Shown: positions 36,415 through 45,545 of the stretch, piece after piece
How positions within the stretch are numbered: the stretch's first letter is position 1
Layout of the letters: every line of letters starts with the position of its first letter
Source: Balneolales bacterium
GTDB taxonomy: Bacteria > Bacteroidota > Rhodothermia > Balneolales > Cyclonatronaceae
DNA length: 64,000 nt
NCBI GenBank assembly: GCA_022565805.1
Contig: JAIULZ010000004.1
Location: 1 to 64,000, forward strand
Direction of reading: 5' to 3'
Notes under the pieces: generated by a model
Told to the model about the DNA's origin: nothing
What the model saw: only the letters and a program-made list of their open reading frames with translations
Databases searched by the model: none
Program-made: the position numbers and the translations under genes

Positions 36415-36999
36415 ATGTTTTGTGTAGAAAAAGTTTATCTGTCTGATGATGTTGCACTGGCTAAATTTAGCTGCAACATTACATTGTGCAAAGGAGCCTG
36501 CTGCGTGCAGGGCGATGCCGGTGCGCCAGTTCATGAATCTGAAATACCGGTTCTGAACAAGGCCTGGAGAGCTCTTAAAGATGAGCTTAGACCACGCGCA
36601 AGAGAAGTTGTTGAGCAACATGGTTTAATTGCAGGCACCGGAGACGATCTTGAGCTGGCTTGTACCGATGGGGCCGAATGCGTTTTTGTTAAATACAGAG
36701 GAGACGGCGCAGCAATTTGCGCTATTCATGAGGCTTGGTTTCAGGGCAGAATTAGCTGGCCGAAACCTATAAGCTGCCATTTATATCCGCTTCGTATTAT
36801 AGAAGCTGGTGGGTATGATTATATAAATTTTGAATATATCCCCGATATGTGTTCTACAGCCTGCGATACCGCAAAAAAAACGGGCACATATCTTGCAGAG
36901 TACCTAAAGGGGCCGCTTGTTCGTAAATACGGCAGCGAATGGTATCAGCAATTTTTAGAAGAGTGTAAGAAAATTCGTGAGCAAACGGGGAAAATATGA
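36415..36999 (+). CDS. DUF3109 family protein
   Basis: A 194-residue, Cys-rich DUF3109/YkgJ-like protein. Cysteines appear in LCKGACC (about 24-30), CTDGAEC (about 83-89), ICAIHEAWF (about 102) and SCHLYPLR (about 120), with MCSTACDTA near 142-150. The pattern suggests a bound metal or Fe-S cluster; the role is unknown. It overlaps rpoN by four bases (ATGA), which indicates translational coupling. Confidence 0.88.
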   Translation: MFCVEKVYLSDDVALAKFSCNITLCKGACCVQGDAGAPVHESEIPVLNKAWRALKDELRPRAREVVEQHGLIAGTGDDLELACTDGAECVFVKYRGDGAAICAIHEAWFQGRISWPKPISCHLYPLRIIEAGGYDYINFEYIPDMCSTACDTAKKTGTYLAEYLKGPLVRKYGSEWYQQFLEECKKIREQTGKI

Positions 37000-38612
37000 T
37001 TCAGCAGAAATCAGGGTTTAGTCAGTTACAGAAACAATCGCAGCAGCAGCGTTTATCGCCGCAACAGATACAGTACATAAAGCTACTACAGCTATCATCA
37101 CAGCATATAGAACAACGTATTAAAGAAGAGATGGAGTCTAACCCGGCTCTTGAGGACCTCAACAATACAGATTCTTTCGAAGATAATTCCACCGAAGACG
37201 ATTTTCGGGATTTTCCCTCTGATGCCTCAGATGCAGATTCTAATCCAGAACAAACTTCTGCTGCAGACCGCATCGATGAAAAACCGGAGGTAGATTGGGA
37301 TTCTTACCATTCGGATGATATGGATATGGAGGGCTACAGCCGGCAAACAACGTATAATTCTGACACACCCGATTGGCAGGATATACCCGTTGAATATCGT
37401 GAATCTCAGCTCGAAAAACTCGAACAGCAGGTTTTATTACTCGATTTTAGCCCCAAACAAGAACTTATTGCAGATCAGATTATTGGTTCTGTAGACGACG
37501 ACGGGTACTTCCGCAGAGACATTGTATCGGTTGCAGATGGTATTGCTTTTCAAAATGGCATACCTGTTTCGCCCGAAGAAGTTGAAGGAGTTCTGAAACG
37601 AATTCAGCGGCTCGATCCCCCCGGTATAGCCGCACGAAACCTTAGGGAATGCCTGCTTATACAGCTGGAGTATCTTGATGAACAGCTACCCGGTGTTACT
37701 CATGCACGACGCATCTTGGTTGATGCATGGGATGAGTTTGAGAAAAAACACTTCGAAAAAATTATCCGGAAGCTTAATTTTACAGAAGATGAGTTTCGAA
37801 ATGCATACGAATGTCTTCGACTGCTGGATCCCAAGCCCGGGTCTTTTGAAACCGCTGCCGCAGATGCAGGGAATTATATCACGCCAGATTTTATAGTAAG
37901 TTATAACCCGAATGTAGATATTGAGAATAAACCAGTTTCTGTCAATAATAAGTCTGCATCAAATAAAGAACACGATACAGACACAGATGATGACGAAGAC
38001 GACGGTGACTTCCAGATTACCATGAGTCGTAAAAATATGCCGGATCTTGTTGTTTCCCGAAGCTATGAGGAAATCCTCAAGGATATTGAAACAAGGAAAT
38101 CTATTAACAAAGAGAATAAAGAGACCCATACTTTTATAAAGGGGAAAATTGAGTCTGCCCGATGGTTTATTGAAATGCTACGGCAGCGGCAGCAAACGTT
38201 AATGACTGTGATGCAGGCTATTGTTGCGCTGCAAACCTCCTTTTTCCGAACCGGGCAAAATATCAGGCCCATGATTTTGAAAGATATAGCAGAAAAGGTG
38301 GGAATGGACGTCTCCACAATTTCAAGAGTAGTAAACGGTAAATATGTGCAGACTTCTTTTGGTGTTTATGAACTACGCTATTTCTTTAATGAAGGGATTA
38401 CCACCGATTCGGGCGAAGAAGTTTCGAATATTGAGGTGCGTAATATTTTGGCTGAAATAATCGAAAACGAGCCTAAAGATTCTCCCTACAGCGATCAAAA
38501 GCTAATGGAATTGTTGCGGGATCAGGGCTTTAGAGTGGCAAGGCGCACCGTTACAAAATACCGGGAGCAGTTAAAATTACCGGCCGCCAGAATGCGTAAA
38601 TCAATGCTGTAA
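36996..38612 (+). CDS. rpoN: RNA polymerase sigma-54 factor
   Basis: Sigma-54 directs transcription from -24/-12 promoters, needing AAA+ activators. The 538-residue protein shows the Gln-rich region I (QQRLSPQQIQYIKLLQLSS), an acidic linker rich in Asp/Glu/Ser (about 55-130), core-binding and HTH regions (about 150-290), and a C-terminal DNA-binding part with the near-perfect RpoN box ARRTVTKYRE (about 515-524). A second acidic insert lies near 315-345. It overlaps the upstream DUF3109 gene. No activator is nearby in the window. Confidence 0.97.
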   Translation: MIQQKSGFSQLQKQSQQQRLSPQQIQYIKLLQLSSQHIEQRIKEEMESNPALEDLNNTDSFEDNSTEDDFRDFPSDASDADSNPEQTSAADRIDEKPEVDWDSYHSDDMDMEGYSRQTTYNSDTPDWQDIPVEYRESQLEKLEQQVLLLDFSPKQELIADQIIGSVDDDGYFRRDIVSVADGIAFQNGIPVSPEEVEGVLKRIQRLDPPGIAARNLRECLLIQLEYLDEQLPGVTHARRILVDAWDEFEKKHFEKIIRKLNFTEDEFRNAYECLRLLDPKPGSFETAAADAGNYITPDFIVSYNPNVDIENKPVSVNNKSASNKEHDTDTDDDEDDGDFQITMSRKNMPDLVVSRSYEEILKDIETRKSINKENKETHTFIKGKIESARWFIEMLRQRQQTLMTVMQAIVALQTSFFRTGQNIRPMILKDIAEKVGMDVSTISRVVNGKYVQTSFGVYELRYFFNEGITTDSGEEVSNIEVRNILAEIIENEPKDSPYSDQKLMELLRDQGFRVARRTVTKYREQLKLPAARMRKSML

Positions 38613-38688
38613 ATATAAAAAAACCATCTCGCAGATTTAATATCTGATAGACAGCCTTTTTGTTTTGCTTAAAAAAATCGAGCCTGAT

Positions 38689-39396
38689 TTACTGATTGCT
38701 TATCCGGTATCGAATAATTTCTTCGAGACTTACATCAGTTCCTCGCTCGTTCTGCAGCCTTTCTGCGAGAGACGCCGTTACTCCTATTCTTTGCAAACGA
38801 ATAAGCTGATCAATGGGAATGTCTTGAAATCCTAAATCGTACATATTGCTGGTAAAGTGTGCCGTAACACCCGCATCTCTTAAACTCACAAGCTCATCTA
38901 TGGTAGGGGAGTAACCGAGTTCTATCATCATAGAAATGAAGCGTGAACTTGCTCCGGCGCGAACCAGCCTGAGGGCTTCATCTATGGTTAAATCCGGATA
39001 ACCCGCTGCGCGTACATTTGCAATATATGTTGCCGTAAGCCCGTCTCTTCTAAGCTCCCGGAGATACTCATCGCTAAGCTCGCCATATCCCATTTCTATC
39101 ATTTTTAGCCCCATCCCTTCAACTAAAGAGTTTGAAGGACTAAACGAATGCGACGTATTTGGAATAAGATTAGACAGGCTAAATGAGTTATTTCCACCGG
39201 TTGTCATCCATAATAAGAACATGCCAATTAGAGCAAAGGCAATGTAGGTTCGCAAACTACGCGACTTTCGGTTTTCTGAAAAACCATCTGTTTCATCGGT
39301 AAAGTTGTTTTCCTTTTGAGAATCGCGGGAAATCCGATCCCTATCATAAACGTCTTTTTTTAGTTGATTCCGTAATTGTTGTCTGTCTTGTTGCAT
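38689..39396 (-). CDS. Membrane-anchored protein with M56/BlaR1-type helical repeats
   Basis: A 235-residue protein. A charged N-terminus (residues 1-50) precedes one membrane helix (TYIAFALIGMFLLWMTTGG, about 50-68). After a linker, residues about 100-232 contain three to four degenerate 36-residue units with the pattern I/LxELxxLRDAGVTAxFxxxMxxLGF. Such units are known from the periplasmic part of some M56/BlaR1-like proteins in this phylum. No protease domain is present. Function is unknown; likely cell-envelope facing. Confidence 0.75.
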   Translation of the reverse strand: MQQDRQQLRNQLKKDVYDRDRISRDSQKENNFTDETDGFSENRKSRSLRTYIAFALIGMFLLWMTTGGNNSFSLSNLIPNTSHSFSPSNSLVEGMGLKMIEMGYGELSDEYLRELRRDGLTATYIANVRAAGYPDLTIDEALRLVRAGASSRFISMMIELGYSPTIDELVSLRDAGVTAHFTSNMYDLGFQDIPIDQLIRLQRIGVTASLAERLQNERGTDVSLEEIIRYRISNQ

Positions 39397-39651
39397 ACCT
39401 TTTATCTTGAAGGATGATGATGACGGATTCTAGTTTCTAGCTTCCCTTAAGTTAGCTTTTTGAACGAATGATAGAACCTCGATAAGAAGGGGGTGCGTTA
39501 ATGATTTTTATATAATCTCAATCAAAGTTGTTGTAAAGTTGTTGTAAGGTTAATTAGTACGGCAAAATCATATAAAAGTTTATTTCCAATTCTTTATTCG
39601 AGTACACACTAATCATAAAAGCCTCAACTTTTCGCCTCAACTTATTCTATG

Positions 39652-40350
39652 CTACACCTTCACGATGCCTTCCAGCCAGGAACGGCCAACTACGCAGGCA
39701 AAAAGCCCGGCTTCTTCCAGCAGATGCAGGTCATCTTGTGATGAAACGCCACCGCTTGCTATAAACCGCAAATCCGGAAAACGTTTGCCAAGGTCTTGGT
39801 ACATAGGAATATTCGGTCCGTTCATCATTCCATCGCGATTAATGTCGGTACATAGTACCTCGGAGAGCCCGTGCTGCATCATTGGGTATAATATATTCTC
39901 AAGCGATTCATCGCTGGTTTCGAGCCAGCCGCCTGCTGCTGCCTTGCCGTCTTTGAGGTCCATCCCAAAAATACAGCTGCCGGGACCAAATATGTCCAGC
40001 GCCTGAAACCATTCGTCTTGCCGCTTTAAAGCCATTGAACTGGATACTACGCGCTTTACGCCGGCATTCATGAGCGTTTCTATATCGTAAAGGCTACGAA
40101 TTCCGCCTCCGGTCTGCACTTCAAATGGAGTTTCCTGCACTATTTTTTCTATAATGTGCAGGTTTTTAAAACTGCCTTCCCGGGCGCCGTCTAAGTCTAC
40201 AATATGAAGCCTTTTTATCTGTGGGTTTTCTGCCAGACTAAGGGCAAATTTAACGGGGTTTTCGTGGTAAAGAGTTACTTTATTATAATCACCCTGCTCG
40301 AGCCGGACAATTTTTCCGTCGAGAAGGTCAATAGCGGGTATGGTTAGCAT
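39652..40350 (-). CDS. hisA: ProFAR isomerase HisA
   Basis: Histidine biosynthesis, fourth step: Amadori-type isomerisation of ProFAR to PRFAR. A 232-residue TIM barrel with IPAIDLLDGKIVRL (catalytic Asp8), LHIVDLDGAREGS, EVQTGGGIRS, and the second catalytic Asp in TDINRDGMMNGPN (about 130). These distinguish it from HisF. It is the last gene of the his operon seen here; hisF and hisIE do not follow. Confidence 0.96.
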   Translation of the reverse strand: MLTIPAIDLLDGKIVRLEQGDYNKVTLYHENPVKFALSLAENPQIKRLHIVDLDGAREGSFKNLHIIEKIVQETPFEVQTGGGIRSLYDIETLMNAGVKRVVSSSMALKRQDEWFQALDIFGPGSCIFGMDLKDGKAAAGGWLETSDESLENILYPMMQHGLSEVLCTDINRDGMMNGPNIPMYQDLGKRFPDLRFIASGGVSSQDDLHLLEEAGLFACVVGRSWLEGIVKV

Positions 40351-40412
40351 AAAAGAATGTGTTCTATCGGCGTAATAATTATGAAATATTTTTCAAGAAT
40401 CAGCTATTTCGA

Positions 40413-41030
40413 TCAATCCTGAGGTACTTTTTCTTGCGTTAATTTTAAGAAATTGCTGAGCAGTAGTTCTCCGGCTTTTCCGGATTTTTCCGGATGAAAC
40501 TGAACGCCCATAACGTTTTCACGCGCAGAAATGGAGGCAAACGAAGCTCCTGCATAATTTCCGGAAGCGAGTGTACATTCGTTTACGGGGGCGTAGTAGC
40601 TGTGAACGTAATAAAAATAGGTTGATGGAAAAATGCCTTCCAAAAGTGGATGATGTGGCTGTTGGATTTTAGTAAAGGTGTTCCAGCCCATATGGGGCAC
40701 TTTGTCGGTAAGTGTATCAAATTTTTGGAGCGTGCCGGGTATAAGACCCGTGCCGGCTGTGTCGCCTTCGGTGCTGTGCTCAAACAAAAGCTGCATGCCA
40801 AGGCAAATACCGAGCAGCGGAAGTTTAGTCTCCCGAATCCATTCATCAAGCTGATCTTTTTTTAGTGTTTCCATAGCCGATGCAGCGTGACCAACGCCCG
40901 GGAAAATAATGCCGCTACACGAGTTTAAAACAGAAATATCTTTGCTAATGATGTGCTCTGTATCCAGCCGCTCCAGCGCGTTCGCAACCGAAGCAATATT
41001 GCCGGCTTTATAATCAATTATTCCGATCAT
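40413..41030 (-). CDS. hisH: Imidazole glycerol phosphate synthase, glutaminase subunit
   Basis: HisH supplies ammonia from glutamine to HisF in IGP synthase. The 205-residue class I glutaminase has nucleophile Cys in PLLGICLGMQLL (about 79) and the His-x-Glu pair in GVQFHPEKSG (about 181). The start at 41030 (MIGIIDYKAGN) leaves one base after the hisB stop; a longer in-frame start would run 32 bp into hisB. Its partner HisF is not adjacent. Confidence 0.95.
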   Translation of the reverse strand: MIGIIDYKAGNIASVANALERLDTEHIISKDISVLNSCSGIIFPGVGHAASAMETLKKDQLDEWIRETKLPLLGICLGMQLLFEHSTEGDTAGTGLIPGTLQKFDTLTDKVPHMGWNTFTKIQQPHHPLLEGIFPSTYFYYVHSYYAPVNECTLASGNYAGASFASISARENVMGVQFHPEKSGKAGELLLSNFLKLTQEKVPQD

Positions 41031-41031
41031 T

Positions 41032-41634
41032 TTAAAGTACTCCTTTACTGCTTGGTATCTCATCCGGTCCTGTTATCGCTACTGCCTTTCTAAGCGCAAT
41101 TGCAAACGATTTAAATGCGGCTTCAATCTGATGATGATCGTTACTTCCTTTAAGTTCTATGTGAATGGTGCTGCGGCTTGCTATGGCCAGAGAATAGAAA
41201 AAGTGATGCAGCATTTCGACCGGGAAATCCCCTACTTTTTCGCGGGTAAACTCTGCCTCGAAAACTAAATAAGGTCTGCCGGATAAATCCAGGGCAACCG
41301 TTGCGCGGGCTTCGTCCATAGGTAATATGGAGTAGGCATATCTTTCAATGCCACGTTTATCGCCCAAAGCTTTGCTAATGGCTTCTCCCAAAGCAAGAGC
41401 CGAATCTTCTATTGTATGATGCTCGTCTATGTGTAAATCGCCGTCGCAGCTCAGGCTAACATCCATGCGGCCATGTTTCGCAATTTGTTCGAGCATGTGG
41501 TCGAAAAAGCCAATTCCAGAATGAATTTCATGCTTGCCCGAACCGTCCAGATTTATTTCAGCCCGTATTTTGGTTTCTTTTGTGATGCGCTCAACGATAG
41601 CTATACGATGGGTTGCTTTTTCGGGTGCTGTCAT
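41032..41634 (-). CDS. hisB: Imidazoleglycerol-phosphate dehydratase (monofunctional)
   Basis: Dehydrates IGP to imidazole acetol phosphate. The 200-residue single-function protein has the Mn-binding HxxxEH-type motifs GIGFFDHMLEQ, HIDEHHTIEDSALALG (about 65-80) and, later, VEMLHHFFYSLA and NDHHQIEAAFK. There is no N-terminal histidinol-phosphatase half, unlike the bifunctional form common in Bacteroidota. The phosphatase must therefore be encoded elsewhere. Confidence 0.96.
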   Translation of the reverse strand: MTAPEKATHRIAIVERITKETKIRAEINLDGSGKHEIHSGIGFFDHMLEQIAKHGRMDVSLSCDGDLHIDEHHTIEDSALALGEAISKALGDKRGIERYAYSILPMDEARATVALDLSGRPYLVFEAEFTREKVGDFPVEMLHHFFYSLAIASRSTIHIELKGSNDHHQIEAAFKSFAIALRKAVAITGPDEIPSSKGVL

Positions 41635-41698
41635 GTTCGTTTTATTTTCCCGGATACGGGTTATTAAAGTTTAAGAAGCTAATTGATAATTAAACCAG

Positions 41699-42787
41699 CT
41701 ACAGAGTGAGAATTTCGGCCAAAACGTTTATAAACTGCCTGTTTTCTTCCGGGGTCCCTACGCTTACCCGCAGGCCGTCTTCGCAATGAAGCTGATCCCC
41801 TCTGTAGCGAACAATTACTCCACGGTCGGCGAGCTTTCTATATACAGCTGGTGCATTCTTCACCCTGAAAAGTAAGAAATTGGCGTCAGATTCATGCACT
41901 TTGTAAATCCCTGGAATTTTGTTCATCTCATTTGCAAGAAAATCCCGCTCGCTTAGCAGCGTTTGTCGAGCTTTAGTGGCCGCATCCAAATTTGACAGGG
42001 CCCGAAGAGCAACTTCCTGAGAAAGTGCATTTACGTTATAAGGTGGCTTTACACGCATCATATAGTCCATAATCGCTGGACTACTAAATGCCATTCCCAG
42101 CCGTAAACCTGCTAAACCCCACGCTTTCGATAATGTTTGAAGCACTACGAGCCTTGGGTATTTATCAAGAAGATGAATCATGCTTTCGCCGGGTTTTGCA
42201 AAATCGATATATGCTTCATCTACGGCAACTATGCCGGGGAAAGAATCGAGTATGCGAATTACCAGCTCACGGGGCATGAGATTACTGCTTGGATTATTTG
42301 GCGAGCAAAGAAATAAAATCCTAACGCTGTCGGGTAATTCCAGAATAGCGTTAACATCAGGCGTGAAATCCGGCTTTAGCGGAGCGTCGGCAATATCAAC
42401 GCCCAGCGTATCGGCGCTTACTTTATACATGCCGTAAGTGGGCGAAGTAATGCCAATTTTATGCTCGCCCGGCGTACAAAACATTTTGATGAGGAGCTCT
42501 ATAGCCTCGTCGCTGCCGTTTCCAATAAAAATCTGCTCTGCGTTTACCTGCCGGATTTCGGCAATTTTATTTCTGAGAGCCACATAATGCGGATCGGGAT
42601 ATCGGTTTAAGGGAGCGGAAAACGACCCTGAGGTTTCCGGTTGAAATGGGTTTTCGTTGGCATCCAGTAACACACCGGTTTTGAAATCGTCTCTCGCTGA
42701 CCGGTAAGGCTTCAGATTTCGGATGTTTGGCCTTAACAAATCGAGCGGATCTATGCCAGATGTTAAGTTTTTTGTGTTTTGGGCCAT
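41699..42787 (-). CDS. hisC: Histidinol-phosphate aminotransferase
   Basis: PLP enzyme that converts imidazole acetol phosphate to histidinol phosphate. 362 residues from the ATG at 42787 (MAQNTKNLTSG), 5 bp after the hisD stop; an in-frame TTG at 42796 overlaps hisD. Class I/II aminotransferase motifs: LDANENPFQP, FIGNGSDEAIELLI, FLCSPNNPSSN, VVDEAYIDFA-like at about 195, and the PLP Lys in QTLSKAWGLAGLRLG (about 220). Confidence 0.95.
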   Translation of the reverse strand: MAQNTKNLTSGIDPLDLLRPNIRNLKPYRSARDDFKTGVLLDANENPFQPETSGSFSAPLNRYPDPHYVALRNKIAEIRQVNAEQIFIGNGSDEAIELLIKMFCTPGEHKIGITSPTYGMYKVSADTLGVDIADAPLKPDFTPDVNAILELPDSVRILFLCSPNNPSSNLMPRELVIRILDSFPGIVAVDEAYIDFAKPGESMIHLLDKYPRLVVLQTLSKAWGLAGLRLGMAFSSPAIMDYMMRVKPPYNVNALSQEVALRALSNLDAATKARQTLLSERDFLANEMNKIPGIYKVHESDANFLLFRVKNAPAVYRKLADRGVIVRYRGDQLHCEDGLRVSVGTPEENRQFINVLAEILTL

Positions 42788-42792
42788 ATAAA

Positions 42793-44088
42793 TCAAGAGC
42801 TTAGTTTTGATAGACGAATGCTTACAGCCTGCTTATGGGCCTCAAGTCCTTCAGATGCAGCCATGATTTCCACAGTAGGACCAAGCTCTTTAAGACCTTC
42901 CGGACTCAGGTGCTGAAAGGTGATGAGCTTAAAAAACGAATCCAGCGATACGCCGCTGTACATAGCCGCATAGCCGCTTGTGGGAAGCGTATGATTGGTG
43001 CCCGAAGCATAATCGCCTACGCTTTCCGGTGTGTAATTGCCCAGAAAAACTGATCCTGCATTCAGTATCAGAGACACATACTCTTTGGCGTTATCACTCG
43101 AAATAATGAGGTGCTCCGGCGCCCACTCATTGCTAAAACCGATAGCTTCTTCCATGGTTTTAACAAGCAGTGCGCTACTATTAGCAAGAGCCAAACGAGC
43201 AATTTCTGCCCGCGGAAGCGTGGAAAGCTGTTCTTCGAGCGATTTTTTGGTTCGTTCCAAAATATCGGATGATGTGGTAATAAAAAGCACCTGAGAATCG
43301 GCACCGTGCTCGGCCTGCGATAGCAGATCGGCCGCGATAAAGTCAGGATCGGCGGTTTCATCGGCAATAACGAGAACTTCAGACGGACCTGCCGGCATAT
43401 CTATACCAACCAAAGCATCGCTTTGGGAAAGCATCATCTTAGCGCAGGTTACGTACTGATTTCCCGGGCCAAATATTTTATTCACTTTTGGGATGGTTTC
43501 CGTGCCGTAAGCCATAGCCGCGATGGCCTGAGCTCCGCCGGCTTTCACGATATGTGTTATTCCTGTTAAAGCAGCGCAATACAAAATTTCGGGCGCAATT
43601 GATCCATCTTTTCGCGGAGGAGTAGCCATAACCCGAACCGGACAACCCGCAATCATAGCAGGAACCCCGAGCATCAGTACCGAAGATGGTAAAACCGCAG
43701 TGCCGCCGGGTACGTAGAGCCCGACTGATTCAATAGGTCTGGCTTCTCTTATACAGCTAACGCCCGGCATGGTTTCAACTTCAATTCTGCGGGGCTGCTG
43801 CGCCATATGAAACATCTGTATATTATTGAATGCCGTTTCAAAGGCTTGTTTAGTTTCTGCATCCAAATCAATATCGGAAACAGGTGGTACCGGAATTACG
43901 ATGGGGCCATCGAAATCTGCGTCGAATTTCTTAGTCAGTTCAGAAACGGCCGCATCCCTCCGTGCTTTCACATCCAGAATAATTTCCTGAACAACCGGCA
44001 TAATTTTTTCGAAGTTAACGGCTGTTCTTTTGCAAAGCCGTGCTTTTGCGGCTTCATCAAGCGTTGCTAAATCATAGCTTTTTAGCAT
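42793..44088 (-). CDS. hisD: Histidinol dehydrogenase
   Basis: Two-step NAD-linked oxidation of histidinol to histidine, Zn-dependent. A 431-residue protein with VGLYVPGGTAVLPSSVLML, AGGAQAIAAMAYGTETIPKV, FGPGNQYV, the base pair region EWAPEHLII (about 326-334) and a late Zn-ligand region, FQHLSPEGL (about 402-410). It follows hisG by 13 bp and touches hisC, so it is within one transcript. Confidence 0.96.
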   Translation of the reverse strand: MLKSYDLATLDEAAKARLCKRTAVNFEKIMPVVQEIILDVKARRDAAVSELTKKFDADFDGPIVIPVPPVSDIDLDAETKQAFETAFNNIQMFHMAQQPRRIEVETMPGVSCIREARPIESVGLYVPGGTAVLPSSVLMLGVPAMIAGCPVRVMATPPRKDGSIAPEILYCAALTGITHIVKAGGAQAIAAMAYGTETIPKVNKIFGPGNQYVTCAKMMLSQSDALVGIDMPAGPSEVLVIADETADPDFIAADLLSQAEHGADSQVLFITTSSDILERTKKSLEEQLSTLPRAEIARLALANSSALLVKTMEEAIGFSNEWAPEHLIISSDNAKEYVSLILNAGSVFLGNYTPESVGDYASGTNHTLPTSGYAAMYSGVSLDSFFKLITFQHLSPEGLKELGPTVEIMAASEGLEAHKQAVSIRLSKLSS

Positions 44089-44101
44089 GGAGAGGTGTTT
44101 T

Positions 44102-44971
44102 TTAATTAATCATATTTTGTATGGGAAGCATCACAATACCGGTTGCCCCAGCATCTTTTAATTCTTCCATAACTTCCCAGAATTCAGCAATAGGAATCAC
44201 CGTATGTATAGCAATCATTTCCGGGTTAGCGAGAGGCAAAACGGTCGGACTGTTCAAAGAAGGTATGATTTCGGTAATTTTATCAAGTGCGTTCTTGGGC
44301 GCATTCATCATAATATAGCGGCTTTTTTCTGCCAGCTGCTGACCTTCAATGCGAACCAGAAACTTGTTGATTAATTCTTGTTTGTGTTTCGGTAGCGGCT
44401 TATTGGTTCTGATGAGCTGCGATTGAGATCGTAAAATCGTTTCAAGCTCCTTAAGCCCGTTTGTTTTAAGGGTACTGCCAGTCGAAACCAGGTCGCATAT
44501 CGCGTCTGCAACGTCTAAACGGGGCGTAATTTCTACAGCACCCGAAATTTTGATGATACTAACATCAAGACCGATTTCGTCGAAGTATTTTTTTGTAAGA
44601 ACCGGATAGCTTGTAGCAATTCGCTTGCCGTTAAGTTCGTGTGCAGATCCTGTATTTGAGCTAACGGGAGCTGCAATAGAAAGGCGGCAATGGCCAAAAT
44701 CCAGATCTCTAAGCACTTCTACACGGGCGGCGGTTTCGAGTGTAACGTTGGCTCCAACCACGCCTAAATCACAAATTCCATCCTGTACATATTCAGGAAT
44801 ATCATCATCGCGAATGAGCAGCAGCTCAACATCGAAGTTAAGTGATTTAACAAGTAGTCTGTTTTTATAGCCGTCGAATTTGAGTCCTATATTTTCGAGT
44901 AGCTGTATGGTTTTATCGGTAAGCCGGCCACTTTTTTGGATGGCAATTCTTAAGGTGTCGGTATTTTCCAA
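44102..44971 (-). CDS. hisG: ATP phosphoribosyltransferase, long form
   Basis: First, feedback-controlled step of histidine synthesis (ATP + PRPP). The 289-residue long form has LRIAIQKSGRLTDKTIQLL at the N-terminus, the PRPP-loop region DLVSTGSTLKTNGLKE (about 162-177), and a C-terminal regulatory HisG_C domain of about 75 residues ending in GIVMLPIQNMIN. It therefore needs no HisZ. It begins the operon, 165 bp downstream of a His-codon-rich reading frame. Confidence 0.96.
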   Translation of the reverse strand: MENTDTLRIAIQKSGRLTDKTIQLLENIGLKFDGYKNRLLVKSLNFDVELLLIRDDDIPEYVQDGICDLGVVGANVTLETAARVEVLRDLDFGHCRLSIAAPVSSNTGSAHELNGKRIATSYPVLTKKYFDEIGLDVSIIKISGAVEITPRLDVADAICDLVSTGSTLKTNGLKELETILRSQSQLIRTNKPLPKHKQELINKFLVRIEGQQLAEKSRYIMMNAPKNALDKITEIIPSLNSPTVLPLANPEMIAIHTVIPIAEFWEVMEELKDAGATGIVMLPIQNMIN

Positions 44972-45136
44972 GTTAATGTATTCTTGTTTTATTAAAATGA
45001 ACGGTTAAAAAATTAAATAGCAGTAGTCTAAGCAGTCGAAAACAAACTGAACACACGAATAAAGCAGATTAAAACACATCCGAATAAATCTATTCTCTCA
45101 TGAGCTCTTATCAAACGAAGCCAGTGTAGCTTACGT

Positions 45137-45207
45137 TCAGCACGCCGGGTGATAATGAGATTGATGGCGGTGCTGATGATTATGGCTTACACGATGATAG
45201 TGAGCAT
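45137..45207 (-). promoter_or_regulatory. His-codon-rich leader-like reading frame upstream of hisG
   Basis: On the minus strand the codons spell HYHRVSHNHQHRHQSHYH followed by PAC and TGA. That is 9 His in 18 codons, 165 bp ahead of hisG and in its direction, as expected of a histidine attenuator leader peptide. The nearest ATG (45207-45205) is one base out of frame with the His run, so either one base is missing in this assembly or strain, or initiation is at a non-standard codon such as ATT three codons upstream of GCT. I did not find a clear intrinsic terminator before hisG. Confidence 0.6.
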
Positions 45208-45519
45208 TTGAAATGAAGCAAAGCCGGTACAGAGTGGCAATACCGTGCCAAAACGAGGGAAGTGCAATTTTGGTAGAAGTAGAAAGGGAGAAGACGGGTA
45301 AATAAAGAGATTTCTGAAGGCTTCTAACAACAAATAAGAACAGAATACTGCTTATTGCGGCATAGTTTGCCGAAACGGAAGGCAGAACATAAAGCTGCAC
45401 ATAATAAACAGGATTTGTATATGAAATATTCATTAATCGAATATAAGCAACTCGCCATTTATGCGCATTTCATACGGAGTTGTATAGAATCTTTTTACAT
45501 TTTGCGCCCTTATGGCACG

Positions 45520-45545
45520 AAAAAGAACCATTGACCGTTCTTTTT
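45520..45545. terminator. Terminator-like hairpin upstream of lepA
   Basis: AAAAAGAAC and GTTCTTTTT pair perfectly around an 8-nt loop. It is 75 bp before the lepA start and belongs to no gene's 3' end. It overlaps a 15-codon frame, ATGGCACGAAAAAGAACC onward to TGA. It could be a leader terminator. Confidence 0.4.

Noticed and set aside
45137-45433. 98-codon minus-strand frame as a protein-coding gene
   Set aside because: Only its last 20 codons show a strong signal (His-rich). The upstream part is AT-rich with no recognisable motif and includes a degenerate repeat-family match. I describe only the His-rich tail as a leader candidate.
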